From Kocuria rosea (GTDB lineage Bacteria > Actinomycetota > Actinomycetes > Actinomycetales > Micrococcaceae): a stretch of DNA of 64,000 bases. A model generated the notes under the pieces. The model made no database searches. It worked only from the letters and a program-made list of their open reading frames with translations, and was not told the origin of the DNA. A program made the translations under genes and the position numbers. Shown here one piece after another: positions 51,797 through 60,732 of the stretch (position 1 is its first letter; each line of letters begins with the position of its first letter). Location of the stretch: the NCBI RefSeq assembly GCF_006094695.1, contig NZ_CP035103.1, forward strand, positions 806,001 to 870,000, in the 5' to 3' direction.

Positions 51797-53197
51797 TCAG
51801 ACGCGCACGATGTCCAGCACCCGGTCCCGGACCCGCTCCATCGTCGCCGGGTCCTTCGCCTCGACGTTGAGGCGCAGGAACGGCTCGGTGTTGGAGGGGC
51901 GCAGGTTGAACCACCAGCCCTCGTCCGGGCAGCTGAGCGTGGTGCCGTCCAGCTCCTCCACGCTCACGTCCCGGCCGGCCAGGGCGTCGACGACCCGCCG
52001 GACGGCACCGGCCTTGTCCTCCACCGTGGAGTTGATCTCACCGGAGGCCGCGTACGGGTCGTACTGGTGCATCAGCTCGCTCAGCGGCCCGTCCTGCTCG
52101 CCCAGCGCGGCCAGGAGGTGCATCGCGGCGAGCATCCCGGTGTCCGCGTTGAAGAAGTCCTTGAAGTAGTAGTGCGCGGAGTGCTCGCCCCCGAACACGG
52201 CGCCCTCCTCGGCCATGACGGCCTTGATGAACGAGTGGCCCACCCGGGTCCGCACGGGGCGGCCGCCGCGGGCGGTGACCAGCTCGGGCACGGCGCGGGA
52301 CGTGATGAGGTTGTGGATGATCACCGGGTTCTCCACGCCCTCCGCCCGGGCGCGCTCGATCTCCCGCTCGGCCACGAGCGCGGTGACGGCCGAGGGCGAG
52401 ACGGCCCCGCCCTGCTCGTCGACCACGAAGCAGCGGTCGGCGTCGCCGTCGAACGCGATGCCCAGGTCCGCGCCGTGCTCGCGCACGGCCCGCTGGAGGT
52501 CCACGAGGTTCTCCGGCTCGAGCGGGTTGGCGGGGTGGTTGGGGAACGTGCCGTCCAGCTCGAAGTACAGGGGCACGACCTCCAGCGGCAGCGGCTCCAG
52601 CACGGCGTCGCCCAGCACCGCGGGAGTGGTCAGCCCCGCCATCCCGTTGCCGGCGTCGACCACCACCTTGAGCGGGCGGGTCCCGGACAGGTCCACCAGG
52701 GAGCGCAGGTACTCCGCGTAGCCGGTCAGCACGTCCCGCTCGGTGACCGTGCCGGGGACGGGGGCCTCCGGGACCGCTCCGTCGTCGAGGTAGCGCTGGG
52801 CGAGGTCGCGGATGTCGTAGAGGCCCGTCTCGGAGGAGACCGGGACGGCCCCGGCCTTCGACATCTTCATGCCGTTGTACTCGGCGGGGTTGTGGCTCGC
52901 CGTGAAGGTCACCCCGGCGGCGCCGAACGTCCCGGACGCGTAGTACAGCTCGTCGGTGGAGATCAGCCCGATCTTCACGACGTCCGCGCCGCGGCGGACC
53001 GCGCCCTCGGCGAAGGCGTCCACGAACTCCGGCGAGGAGGGGCGCATGTCGCCGCCCACCAGGACCGTCAGGCCGGCGAGGCCCAGGACGTCCACGAACG
53101 CGGCGCCGGTGGCCCGGACCGTCTCCGCGGTGATGGACTCGCCCACGATGCCGCGCACGTCGTAGGCCTTGAACGAAGCTGAGAGATCGATAGTCAC
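51797..53197 (-). CDS. manB: Phosphomannomutase/phosphoglucomutase
   Basis: The 466-aa enzyme interconverts hexose 1- and 6-phosphates. Signatures: FKAYDVRGIVGE, the phosphoserine loop TASHNPAEYNGMK, the metal site IAFDGDADRCF, GGEHSAHYYF and the phosphate-binding RPSNTEPFLRLN. The GTG at 53197 lacks a Shine-Dalgarno, but TAAGAT lies 8 nt upstream (leaderless). With the divergent manA it supplies mannose-1-phosphate for GDP-mannose and glycan synthesis. Confidence 0.93.
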   Translation of the reverse strand: MTIDLSASFKAYDVRGIVGESITAETVRATGAAFVDVLGLAGLTVLVGGDMRPSSPEFVDAFAEGAVRRGADVVKIGLISTDELYYASGTFGAAGVTFTASHNPAEYNGMKMSKAGAVPVSSETGLYDIRDLAQRYLDDGAVPEAPVPGTVTERDVLTGYAEYLRSLVDLSGTRPLKVVVDAGNGMAGLTTPAVLGDAVLEPLPLEVVPLYFELDGTFPNHPANPLEPENLVDLQRAVREHGADLGIAFDGDADRCFVVDEQGGAVSPSAVTALVAEREIERARAEGVENPVIIHNLITSRAVPELVTARGGRPVRTRVGHSFIKAVMAEEGAVFGGEHSAHYYFKDFFNADTGMLAAMHLLAALGEQDGPLSELMHQYDPYAASGEINSTVEDKAGAVRRVVDALAGRDVSVEELDGTTLSCPDEGWWFNLRPSNTEPFLRLNVEAKDPATMERVRDRVLDIVRV

Positions 53198-53211
53198 AAG
53201 GGGTGATCTTA
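53198..53211 (-). promoter_or_regulatory. -10 element of a leaderless promoter (manB)
   Basis: TAAGAT on the minus strand (plus 53206-53211) stands 8 nt before the GTG at 53197; no ribosome binding site is present. Confidence 0.5.
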
Positions 53212-53270
53212 GGCCACGGGCGCTCCCGGGTGCCGCGGGGCGCGGGCGGTCCTGTGATTGGATGACGAGC

Positions 53271-54374
53271 ATGGTCGAGATCCTCCGCATGCGCAATCCC
53301 GTCCAGCACTATGCGTGGGGCTCCCGCGAGGTGCTGGCCCGCCTCCAGGGCAGACCCGTGCCGAGCCCCGAACCCGAGGCCGAGCTGTGGGTCGGCGCGC
53401 ACCCCTCCGCGCCCTCCGTCGTCGTCCGGGACGGCCGGGACGAGCCGCTGGAGGGCCTGCCGTTCCTGCTCAAGATCCTGGCCATCGACGCCCCCCTGTC
53501 CATCCAGGTGCACCCCTCGCCGGAGCAGGCCGAGGCGGGCTTCGAGCGCGAGCAGCGGGCGGGGATCCCGCTCGACGACCCGCGGCGCAACTACAAGGAC
53601 CGCTCCGCCAAGCCCGAGACCGTCGTGGCCCTCACCGACGTGGAGCTGCTCACGGGGGTGCAGCCGGCGGACCGGCTGCGCGCCACCGCCGCGCGCCTGG
53701 GGCTGGACTGGCTGCGCGACGCCGCCGCCGGCGGGCGCCCCGTGCTGCCGGCCGTGCTGACGCTCGACGACGACGCCGCCGCGGCCGCCGTGGCGGCGAC
53801 CGTCGACGCGGCCCGCGCCGCGGGCCCGCAGGACCCGGTGGCCTCGCTGGTCCGCTACGTGCACGACCGGCACCCGGGCGACCGCGGGCTGCTGGTCGCG
53901 GTGTGCATGCACCACGTCCGCCTCGCCCCGGGGCAGTCCCTGCACACCCCGGCCGGGCAGCTCCACGCGTACCTGTCCGGGACGGCGATCGAGGTGATGA
54001 GCTCCTCGGACAACGTCCTGCGCGCCGGGCTGACGGGCAAGCACGTGGACGTGGCCGAGCTGCTCGCCGTGCTGGCCGACGAGCAGGCGGCCCCGGAGGT
54101 CGTCGAGCCCGCCGCCGACGAGCACGGCCGCCGCGTCTACCCCCTGTGGGACGAGCGGCTGTCGCTGACCGCCCACGAGCTCGTGCCGGGACGGGCCGTG
54201 CCCGTCGGGCTGCGGGGCACCACGGTCCTGCTGAGCACCGGGGACCGGGTGCTGGTGCGGGCCGCCGGCCGGGAGTGGGAGCTGGCCGGCGGGGAGTCGC
54301 TGCTGCACCGGGGCGGCCCCGGCACCGTCGAGCTGTCCGGCGACGCCAGGGTGTTCACGGTCTCCTGCCGCTGA
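53271..54374 (+). CDS. manA: Mannose-6-phosphate isomerase, class I
   Basis: The 367-aa zinc enzyme interconverts mannose-6-P and fructose-6-P. It has PVQHYAWGSREVLARL, ELWVGAHPSAPS, LLKILAIDAPLSIQVHPSPEQA with the zinc ligands, HTPAGQLHAYLSGTAIEVMSSSDNVLRAGLTGKHVD, and a C-terminal beta-jelly-roll. The start is the ATG at 53271; the frame extends further upstream without family similarity. It is divergent from manB. Confidence 0.94.
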   Translation: MVEILRMRNPVQHYAWGSREVLARLQGRPVPSPEPEAELWVGAHPSAPSVVVRDGRDEPLEGLPFLLKILAIDAPLSIQVHPSPEQAEAGFEREQRAGIPLDDPRRNYKDRSAKPETVVALTDVELLTGVQPADRLRATAARLGLDWLRDAAAGGRPVLPAVLTLDDDAAAAAVAATVDAARAAGPQDPVASLVRYVHDRHPGDRGLLVAVCMHHVRLAPGQSLHTPAGQLHAYLSGTAIEVMSSSDNVLRAGLTGKHVDVAELLAVLADEQAAPEVVEPAADEHGRRVYPLWDERLSLTAHELVPGRAVPVGLRGTTVLLSTGDRVLVRAAGREWELAGGESLLHRGGPGTVELSGDARVFTVSCR

Positions 54375-54398
54375 GCCGCCCCCGGCGCGCGGCGCCGC

Positions 54399-56000
54399 TC
54401 AGGGGGTGGTCAGCTCCGTGCGGACCTCGATGAGCGTGGGGCCCTCGGCCGCGAGACCCTGCCGCACCAGGTCGGCGAGCTCCGCGGCCGTGCCCGCGGC
54501 CTGCGCGGGCACCCCGTAGCCCCGCGCGAGGCTCAGGAAGTCGATGCCCGGCACGTCCAGCCCCGGCACGTCCCCCGTGCCCAGCATGCCCGCGAACCAG
54601 CGCAGCGCGCCGTAGGTGCCGTTGTTGAGGATCACGAACACGACCGGGACCCGGTACTGCGCCGCGCTCCACAGGGCGGTGATCCCGTAGTTGGCCGACC
54701 CGTCGCCGACCACCCCGATGACCGGACGGTCCGGCCGGGCCAGCTTCACGCCGACCGCCGCGGGCAGCCCGAAGCCCAGGCCGCCGGAGGCCGGCCAGAA
54801 GTAGGAGCCGGGCTCCCGCAGGTCCATGTGCCTCCAGAAGTCCCCGTTGGTGGAGGTCGACTCCACCACGTAGGCGGTGTCCGCCGGCGCCGTCTCGCGC
54901 AGCACCTCGAACACGGCGCCCGGGTGGAAGACGCCGTCCACGGGCTCGCGGGCGGGCGGCGGCACCGTCCACCCGACCGGGGCGGCCGGGCGCGCCCCGC
55001 CGTCCCGCTCGTGCAGGGCGGCCACCAGGGCCGCGGCCGTCGCGGCGAGCCCGGCCACGAACGAGGTCCCGAACGGCGCCCGGGCGGCCTCGCCCGGGTC
55101 CTCCGTGACGTGCAGCAGCTGCGTGCCCTCGGCCAGGTACCGGGCGGGCTCGTACTGGTGGTAGCGGAAGACGGGGGCGCCGAGCACCAGGACCACGTCG
55201 TTCTCCTCGAGGGCGGCGTGCACGCCCCGCTCCGAGGCGGGGAGGACCCCGCGGAACTGCGGGTGCCGGTTGGGGAAGGGGAGCCGGTAGGGGGAGGGCG
55301 CCACCCACACGTCGGCGCCGAGCAGCTCGGCGAGCTCGCGGCTGACCCCGTTCGCCGCCACGGCGTCCACCTCGGAGCCCAGCACCAGCGCGGGCCGGCG
55401 GGCTCCGGCCAGCAGACCGGCGATCTCCCGCACGTGCTCGGGGGCCGGGTGCAGGCCCTCGACCACCCGCCGGGGCAGCAGGTAGTCGTCGTTGTCGGCG
55501 GACTCCCGGTCCCAGTCGTCGTAGGGGACCGAGACGTAGGTGGGGCCGCGGGACCCGGTGCACGCCTCCCACAGGGCCTGGTCCAGCATGCGGGGGACGT
55601 CCTGCGCGGACAGCGGCTCGCCCGCCCACTTCGTCAGCGGGGAGGTCAGGTCCGGGGCCGCCACGTTGGCGAGCATGGGCTCCGCGCCGATCGTGGCGCG
55701 CACCTGCTGGCCGGCCGTGACCACGAGCGGGGTGTGCGAGCTGGCGGCGTTGGTCAGCGCGCCCATGGCGTTGCCCGTGCCGGAGGCCGAGTGCAGGTTC
55801 ACGAGCGCCGGCCGACCCGTGGCCTGCGCGTAGCCGTCGGCCATGCCCACGACCACTCCCTCGTGCAGCCCCAGGACGTACCGGATGCCGGGGGGCAGGT
55901 CCCGCAGGAAGGGCAGCTCGTTGGAGCCCGGGTTGCCGAACACGGTGTCGAGGCCCCGGGCCTGCATCCAGCGGTGGGTCCTGGCACGGATGGTGGTCAC
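54399..56000 (-). CDS. mdlC: Benzoylformate decarboxylase-like ThDP enzyme
   Basis: The 533-aa product closely follows Pseudomonas putida benzoylformate decarboxylase. It has FGNPGSNELPFL with Ser26, NLHSASGTGNAMGAL (His70 equivalent) and VPYDDWD. VFRYHQYEP carries the second active-site histidine (His281 equivalent), and VVGDGSANY with ILNNGTYGALRWFAG is the ThDP-Mg motif. The catalytic residues Ser, His and His are all present, so decarboxylation of phenylglyoxylate or a related 2-oxo acid to an aldehyde is likely. The GTG at 56000 has GGAG 7 nt upstream. A LysR gene lies upstream on the same strand and an ABC importer beyond it. Confidence 0.9.
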   Translation of the reverse strand: MTTIRARTHRWMQARGLDTVFGNPGSNELPFLRDLPPGIRYVLGLHEGVVVGMADGYAQATGRPALVNLHSASGTGNAMGALTNAASSHTPLVVTAGQQVRATIGAEPMLANVAAPDLTSPLTKWAGEPLSAQDVPRMLDQALWEACTGSRGPTYVSVPYDDWDRESADNDDYLLPRRVVEGLHPAPEHVREIAGLLAGARRPALVLGSEVDAVAANGVSRELAELLGADVWVAPSPYRLPFPNRHPQFRGVLPASERGVHAALEENDVVLVLGAPVFRYHQYEPARYLAEGTQLLHVTEDPGEAARAPFGTSFVAGLAATAAALVAALHERDGGARPAAPVGWTVPPPAREPVDGVFHPGAVFEVLRETAPADTAYVVESTSTNGDFWRHMDLREPGSYFWPASGGLGFGLPAAVGVKLARPDRPVIGVVGDGSANYGITALWSAAQYRVPVVFVILNNGTYGALRWFAGMLGTGDVPGLDVPGIDFLSLARGYGVPAQAAGTAAELADLVRQGLAAEGPTLIEVRTELTTP

Positions 56001-56085
56001 GCTGCGCTCCAATCGGGACGCGGCACCGGCGTGCCGCCTCACCGCGAGAGTAGAAGGGGGCCGGGGGCACGGCCAGTCGATGTTT

Positions 56086-56101
56086 TCTATCCCCTCATAG
56101 A
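56086..56101. promoter_or_regulatory. Candidate LysR site before mdlC
   Basis: TCTAT and ATAGA form a perfect inverted repeat around CCCCTC, overlapping the lysR stop. Its right half CTCATAGA (56094-56101) recurs exactly at 57068-57075 in the lysR/ABC intergenic region. Confidence 0.5.
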
Positions 56102-57045
56102 CGGCGACGATGCCAGGGCCCGGGCCGCAGCGGCGCCGACGGGTCCGGCGAGACGGACTCCCGCAGCGTGTCCACGACCAGCCGCGCGAACCACTGCTGC
56201 GCCGGGCGCTGGTGGGCGGTCTCGCGGGTGTAGGCGGCCAGCTGCAGGACCGGCATCTCGACCGGGTGCGGGAAGACCCGGATCCCGGCCGCCTCCTGGA
56301 GCGTCTCGGCGAGGAACCGCGGCAGCACCGCGAGGCAGTCGGTGCGCTCCACCACGGAGACCAGGCCCGTGAAGTGGGACAGCCGCAGGGCCGTGCTGCC
56401 CGGGGCGCCCGCCCGCTCCGCCGCGACCTCGGCGAGGTCGTGGCCCATCGACGGGGCGAGCCGGATCCGCGGCTCCTCCGCGAACTGCTCGAGCGTGAGC
56501 CGCTCCCGGACCCGCGGGTGGCCGCGGGCCGCGATCACCACGTACTCGTCGGTGCCGACGACGGTGCGGACGATGCCGGGCCCGCCGATGTACGGGGCGC
56601 AGATCGCGGCGTCCACCCGGTTGCGGAGCAGGTCCTCCGGGACGCGCTCCACGTCCAGGGGCAGCACGGTCAGCTCCACACCGGGTGCCTGCTCCCGCAG
56701 CGCCACCATGACGGACGGCAGGAACGCCAGCTCCCCGAGGTCGGTCAGCGCCAGGGTGAAGCGCTCGCGGGCGGTCTCCGGGTCGAACAGCCCGCCCGAG
56801 GAGACGGCCGCGGTCACCTGGGCGATCCCCGCCTTGACCTGCGGGAAGATGCTCCGCGCGAACGGCGTGGGGCTCAGGCCCCGGCCCTCCCGGACGAACA
56901 GCTGGTCGTTGCACTGCCGGCGCAGGTTCTTCAGAGCGTGGCTCACCGTGGGCTGGGTGAGGTGCAGCTCGGCGGCGGCCCCCGTGACGCTGCCCTGCTC
57001 GTAGACCGTGCAGAACACGCGCATCAGGTTCAGGTCCAGCTCCAC
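56095..57045 (-). CDS. LysR-family regulator of the mdlC/ABC locus
   Basis: The 316-aa product has an N-terminal helix-turn-helix (LDLNLMRVFCTVYEQGSVTGAAAELHLTQPTVSHALKNLRRQ) and an effector-binding domain (FTLALTDLGELAFLPSVM, VDAAICAPYIGG, CLAVLPRFLAETL). The NodD/PcaQ-like start LDLNLxRVF is typical of regulators of aromatic or sulfur metabolism. The GTG at 57045 follows GAGGAGGGG. It sits between mdlC and the divergent transporter operon, with shared motifs on both sides. Confidence 0.88.
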   Translation of the reverse strand: MELDLNLMRVFCTVYEQGSVTGAAAELHLTQPTVSHALKNLRRQCNDQLFVREGRGLSPTPFARSIFPQVKAGIAQVTAAVSSGGLFDPETARERFTLALTDLGELAFLPSVMVALREQAPGVELTVLPLDVERVPEDLLRNRVDAAICAPYIGGPGIVRTVVGTDEYVVIAARGHPRVRERLTLEQFAEEPRIRLAPSMGHDLAEVAAERAGAPGSTALRLSHFTGLVSVVERTDCLAVLPRFLAETLQEAAGIRVFPHPVEMPVLQLAAYTRETAHQRPAQQWFARLVVDTLRESVSPDPSAPLRPGPWHRRRL

Positions 57046-57067
57046 GGCACCCCTCCTCGGTCAGCGA

Positions 57068-57146
57068 CTCATAGATGTCATACATCGGTCCATCGACAAC
57101 ATGCACTGGTTTGTGAATGCTACGTCACTAGAGTGATCCCCATCAC
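57068..57146. promoter_or_regulatory. Divergent lysR/ABC control region
   Basis: Three symmetric elements are visible. CTCATAGA (57068-57075) copies the half-site before mdlC. GATGT/ACATC around CAT (57074-57086) is a perfect inverted repeat. GTGAT/ATCAC around CCCC (57133-57146) is another. No TPP-riboswitch-like sequence is seen. Confidence 0.5.
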
Positions 57147-57177
57147 AACGGGCACCGGACGACACAGGGGAGGCACG

Positions 57178-58140
57178 ATGCGGCGACCGCTCATCGGCTT
57201 GGGAGCAGCAGGATCCGTACTGGCGCTGGCCGCGTGCGGCGGCGGCGACGGCGGAGGCGGCACGGAGGCCGAGGGGGAGATGCAGGCCGTCACCGTCGGC
57301 GTCATCCCCATCGTCGACACCGCCGCCATCTGGCTGGGCGAGGAGCAGGGCTTCTTCGAGGAGGAGGGGATCGACCTCGACATCCAGACCACCAGCGGCG
57401 GCGCCGCCGCCGTGCCGGGCGTGGTCAGCGGGGACTTCGACTTCGCCTTCGGCAACACCCTGTCCGTCATGGTCGCCCAGGGCGAGGGGCTGGACCTCGA
57501 GTACGTCGCCAACGGCACCACGACCTCGGGCGACACCGAGCGGGACTTCGGCGCCGTGGTGGTGCCCGCCGACTCGGACATCCAGGGCCCCGAGGACCTG
57601 GCCGGCAAGACGGTGTCGGTGAACAACCTCAACAACATCGGCGACACGACGATCCGCCACGTCGTCGAGCAGGCCGGCGGGGACCCGCAGAGCATCGACT
57701 TCGTGGAGGTCGGCTTCCCGGACGCCCCGGCCGCGCTCGACCGCGGCCAGGTGGACGCGGCCTGGATCCTCGACCCGTTCCTCACCCAGGTCCTCGACGA
57801 GGGCGCCCGCGCGGTGTCCTACAACTTCGTGGAGTTCGACCCGGAGCTCGACATCGCCGGCTACTTCACGACCGCCCAGAAGCTCGAGGAGGACCCCGAG
57901 CTGGTGGAGAAGTTCCAGAACGCCATGAACCGCTCGCTCGAGTACGCGAACGAGAACCCGGACGCGGTCCGGGAGATCGTCGGGACCTACACGGAGATCA
58001 GCGACGAGCTGCGCGCCGAGATGGCCCTGCCGCGCTTCCGCACCGAGTTCGACCGCGAGGCGCTGCAGAAGCTGGGCGACGCCGCCGTGGAGTACGGGAC
58101 CCTCGAGCAGGCCCCCGACCTCGACGCGCTGCTGCCGTAG
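57178..58140 (+). CDS. ABC transporter substrate-binding lipoprotein (NitT/TauT, SsuA/NMT1-like)
   Basis: The 320-aa product has a lipobox LALAAC (Cys20) and then a Gly-rich linker. A periplasmic-binding fold follows with the family start VGVIPIVDTAAIWLGEEQGFFEEEGIDLDI, AVPGVVSGDFDFAFGNTLSVMVAQG, GKTVSVNNLNNIG and DAAWILDPFLTQVL. This family binds nitrate, sulfonates, taurine, pyrimidine precursors or aromatic acids. GGGGAGG stands before the ATG. It is the first gene of a four-gene operon. Confidence 0.9.
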   Translation: MRRPLIGLGAAGSVLALAACGGGDGGGGTEAEGEMQAVTVGVIPIVDTAAIWLGEEQGFFEEEGIDLDIQTTSGGAAAVPGVVSGDFDFAFGNTLSVMVAQGEGLDLEYVANGTTTSGDTERDFGAVVVPADSDIQGPEDLAGKTVSVNNLNNIGDTTIRHVVEQAGGDPQSIDFVEVGFPDAPAALDRGQVDAAWILDPFLTQVLDEGARAVSYNFVEFDPELDIAGYFTTAQKLEEDPELVEKFQNAMNRSLEYANENPDAVREIVGTYTEISDELRAEMALPRFRTEFDREALQKLGDAAVEYGTLEQAPDLDALLP

Positions 58141-58178
58141 CCGTCCGCGGACCCGGCACCCGAGGGAGGGAGCACGAC

Positions 58179-58973
58179 ATGGCACGAAAGCGCACGGGAC
58201 GGGCCTGGGGGCCCGGGGTTCTCGGGGTGCTGGGGATCCTCGGGTTCCTGCTCACCTGGGAGCTGCTGCCCCTGACGGGGATCGTCGACCCCCGGTACCT
58301 GCCCCCGGCCAGCGCGGTCCTGCTGGAGCTCGGGGAGCAGCTCGGCTCGGCGGGCTTCTGGCTGGCGGTCTGGCAGACCGTCCGGGCCTGGTTCCTCGGG
58401 CTGCTGATCGCCGCGGTCGCCGCGATCGTCCTGGGGCTGGTCATCGGCAGCAGCACGTTCCTGCGCCGGGCCACCCACAGCACGATCGAGTTCCTCCGGC
58501 CCATCCCGTCGGTCGCGCTCATCCCGCTGGCCGTCCTGCTGTTCGGCGTGCAGCTCGAGTCCACTCTGCTGCTGGTCGTGTACGCGTCCTTCTGGCAGAT
58601 CCTCATCCAGGTCCTCTACGGGGTCGGGGACGTGGACACCGTGGCGCAGGACACGGCCAAGAGCTACGGGCTCGGGACGCTGGCCCGCGTCCGGTACGTC
58701 ACGTGGCCCACGTCCCTGCCCTACGTGATCACCGGGCTGCGGCTCGGGGCGGCCGTGGCGCTGATCCTGGCGGTCACCGCCCAGCTCGTGATCGGCACGC
58801 CGGGGCTGGGCCGGGAGATCTCCCTGGCCCAGTCCGGCGGCGCCGTCACGGCCATGTACGCGTTCATCGTCACGGCCGGGCTGCTGGGCGTGCTCATCAA
58901 CCTGGGGATGCGGGCGCTCGAGCGCCGGGCGCTGGCCTGGCACTCGTCCGTCCGCGGAGAGGTGGCGGTGTGA
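58179..58973 (+). CDS. ABC transporter permease (SsuC-like), 1
   Basis: The 264-aa permease has about six helices and the SsuC/TauC motifs: LPPASAVLLELG, FLRPIPSVALIPLAVLLFG, and the cytoplasmic EAA-like loop DTAKSYGLGTLARVRYVTWPTSLPYVITGLRLG. GAGGGAGGG precedes the ATG. Its stop overlaps the next permease start by 4 nt (GTGA). Confidence 0.9.
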   Translation: MARKRTGRAWGPGVLGVLGILGFLLTWELLPLTGIVDPRYLPPASAVLLELGEQLGSAGFWLAVWQTVRAWFLGLLIAAVAAIVLGLVIGSSTFLRRATHSTIEFLRPIPSVALIPLAVLLFGVQLESTLLLVVYASFWQILIQVLYGVGDVDTVAQDTAKSYGLGTLARVRYVTWPTSLPYVITGLRLGAAVALILAVTAQLVIGTPGLGREISLAQSGGAVTAMYAFIVTAGLLGVLINLGMRALERRALAWHSSVRGEVAV

Positions 58974-59743
58974 GACTCGTCAAGACCCTGGGCTACGCGC
59001 TCGCGCTGCCCGTCCTGCTGGTCCTGCTGTGGTGGGCCTACACCCTGACGACGACCAACTTCTACGTCCCGGAGCCGGGCGAGTTCGCCACGACGTTCGT
59101 GGACGTCTGGTTCGGCGACCGGTTCTTCGACGACGTGCTGCCGAGCATCGGCCGGCTCCTGGTCGGGCTGGCGCTGTCCATCCTGCTCGGCGTCGTCGCC
59201 GGGCTCGTCATCGGGTCGGTGCGCTGGCTGCGGAACCTGCTGGAACCCGTGCTCGAGTTCTTCCGGGCGATCCCGCCGCCGGTGCTGGTGCCCGTGCTGA
59301 TGCTGCTCATCGGCGTCAACGACCAGATGAAGGTGGTGGTGATCGTGCTCGGGTCCGTGTGGCCCGTCCTGCTGAACACCATCGAGGGCGTGCGCTCGGT
59401 CGACTCCGTCATGAACGAGACGGCGCGCTCGTACGGGATCCACGGGTGGTCGCGGATCGTCCACCTGGTGATCCCCGCCGCCAGCCCCCAGATGATGGCC
59501 GGCATCCGGCAGGCCCTGTCGATCGGGCTGATCCTGATGGTGATCTCGGAGATGTTCGCCTCGTCCTCGGGGCTCGGCTTCACCATCGTGCAGTTCCAGC
59601 GATCGTTCGCCATCCCCGAGATGTGGAGCGGCATCGCCGTCCTGGGTCTCATCGGGGTGGTGCTGGCGTTCGTCTTCCAACGTGTTGAACGCAAGGTCCT
59701 CGCCTGGTACCGGGGCCTGAAAGAGGTGGAGAATGCAGGCTGA
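58970..59743 (+). CDS. ABC transporter permease (SsuC-like), 2
   Basis: The 257-aa second permease has FYVPEPGEFATTFVDVW, FFRAIPPPVLVPVLMLLIGVND and the EAA-type loop NETARSYGIHGWSRIVHLVIPAASPQMMAGIRQAL. It starts at the GTG at 58970, overlapping the first permease. Two different permeases suggest a heterodimeric channel. Confidence 0.9.
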   Translation: MRLVKTLGYALALPVLLVLLWWAYTLTTTNFYVPEPGEFATTFVDVWFGDRFFDDVLPSIGRLLVGLALSILLGVVAGLVIGSVRWLRNLLEPVLEFFRAIPPPVLVPVLMLLIGVNDQMKVVVIVLGSVWPVLLNTIEGVRSVDSVMNETARSYGIHGWSRIVHLVIPAASPQMMAGIRQALSIGLILMVISEMFASSSGLGFTIVQFQRSFAIPEMWSGIAVLGLIGVVLAFVFQRVERKVLAWYRGLKEVENAG

Positions 59744-60638
59744 ATCAGGAAGCTCGGCAGTGGACGGCGGCGCGACCGCACCCCGGACCGGCACGGACGC
59801 GACCGCCACCGGGGTCTCGGACGCCGGCGCGGGACGCACCGGCGGGAAGGACGTGCTGCTGTCCGTGCGCGGGCTGCAGAAGATCTACCAGAGCGACCAC
59901 GGCGACGTGGAGGCGGTCCGCAACCTCACGTTCGACCTCGGCCGCGGCGAGCTGGCGTGCCTCGTGGGGCCCTCCGGCTCCGGCAAGACCACGCTGCTCA
60001 AGTGCATCTCGGGGCTCATGGCGCCGACCTCCGGCGAGGTGCTCCTGGGCGGCGAGAAGGTGACCGGTCCGCCCAAGGACATGGCCGTGGTCTTCCAGGA
60101 GTACGGGCGCAGCCTGTTCCCCTGGATGACGGTCCGCGAGAACGTGGAGCTGCCGCTGAAGAACGCCAGGCTGGCCCGGGACGAGCGGAACCGGCTCGTG
60201 GAGGAGGCGATCGCCGCCGTGGACCTGCGCGGCGCGGACAAGAAGTACCCGTGGCAGCTCTCCGGCGGCATGCAGCAGCGCGTCGCCATCGCCCGGGCGG
60301 TCGCCTACCAGCCGAAGATCCTGCTGATGGACGAGCCCTTCGCCGCGGTGGACGCCCAGACCCGCGCCGACCTCGAGGACCTCATCCGGGACGTGTGGCA
60401 CCGGATGGGCGTGACCGTGCTGTTCGTGACCCACGACATCGACGAGTCCGTCTACCTCGGCGAGCGCGTCATCATCCTCTCGAGCTCGCCCACCGTGGTC
60501 CAGGAGGACCTCCCGATCGACCTGCCCGACGACCGCGACCAGCTCACCACCCGCGGCCTGCCGCGGTTCACCGAGCTGCGCGGGCACGTCTACGAGGAGA
60601 TCCAGCGCGCCAAGCGGGAGGCGGGCACGAGGGTCTGA
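59733..60638 (+). CDS. ABC transporter ATP-binding protein (SsuB/TauB-like)
   Basis: The 301-aa ATPase has Walker A GPSGSGKTT, Q-loop VFQEYGRSLFPWMT, signature LSGGMQQR, Walker B ILLMDEPFAAVD and switch His in VTHD. The first about 38 residues are a disordered Gly/Thr/Ala extension. It overlaps the preceding permease by 11 nt, with AGAGGTGGAG upstream of the ATG. Confidence 0.93.
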   Translation: MQAESGSSAVDGGATAPRTGTDATATGVSDAGAGRTGGKDVLLSVRGLQKIYQSDHGDVEAVRNLTFDLGRGELACLVGPSGSGKTTLLKCISGLMAPTSGEVLLGGEKVTGPPKDMAVVFQEYGRSLFPWMTVRENVELPLKNARLARDERNRLVEEAIAAVDLRGADKKYPWQLSGGMQQRVAIARAVAYQPKILLMDEPFAAVDAQTRADLEDLIRDVWHRMGVTVLFVTHDIDESVYLGERVIILSSSPTVVQEDLPIDLPDDRDQLTTRGLPRFTELRGHVYEEIQRAKREAGTRV

Positions 60639-60732
60639 GCCGGCCCGCGGCCGCGTCCGGAGCCGGTGCGCCCACTACACTGGGCCCACCGGCTCCGGAG
60701 CGCCCGGGGCCGTTCTCCCCGGGAGGCCCGCC

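Noticed and set aside
57046..57177. Possible TPP riboswitch before the ABC operon (if it imported a thiamine precursor)
   Set aside because: The conserved TPP aptamer core sequences are not present.
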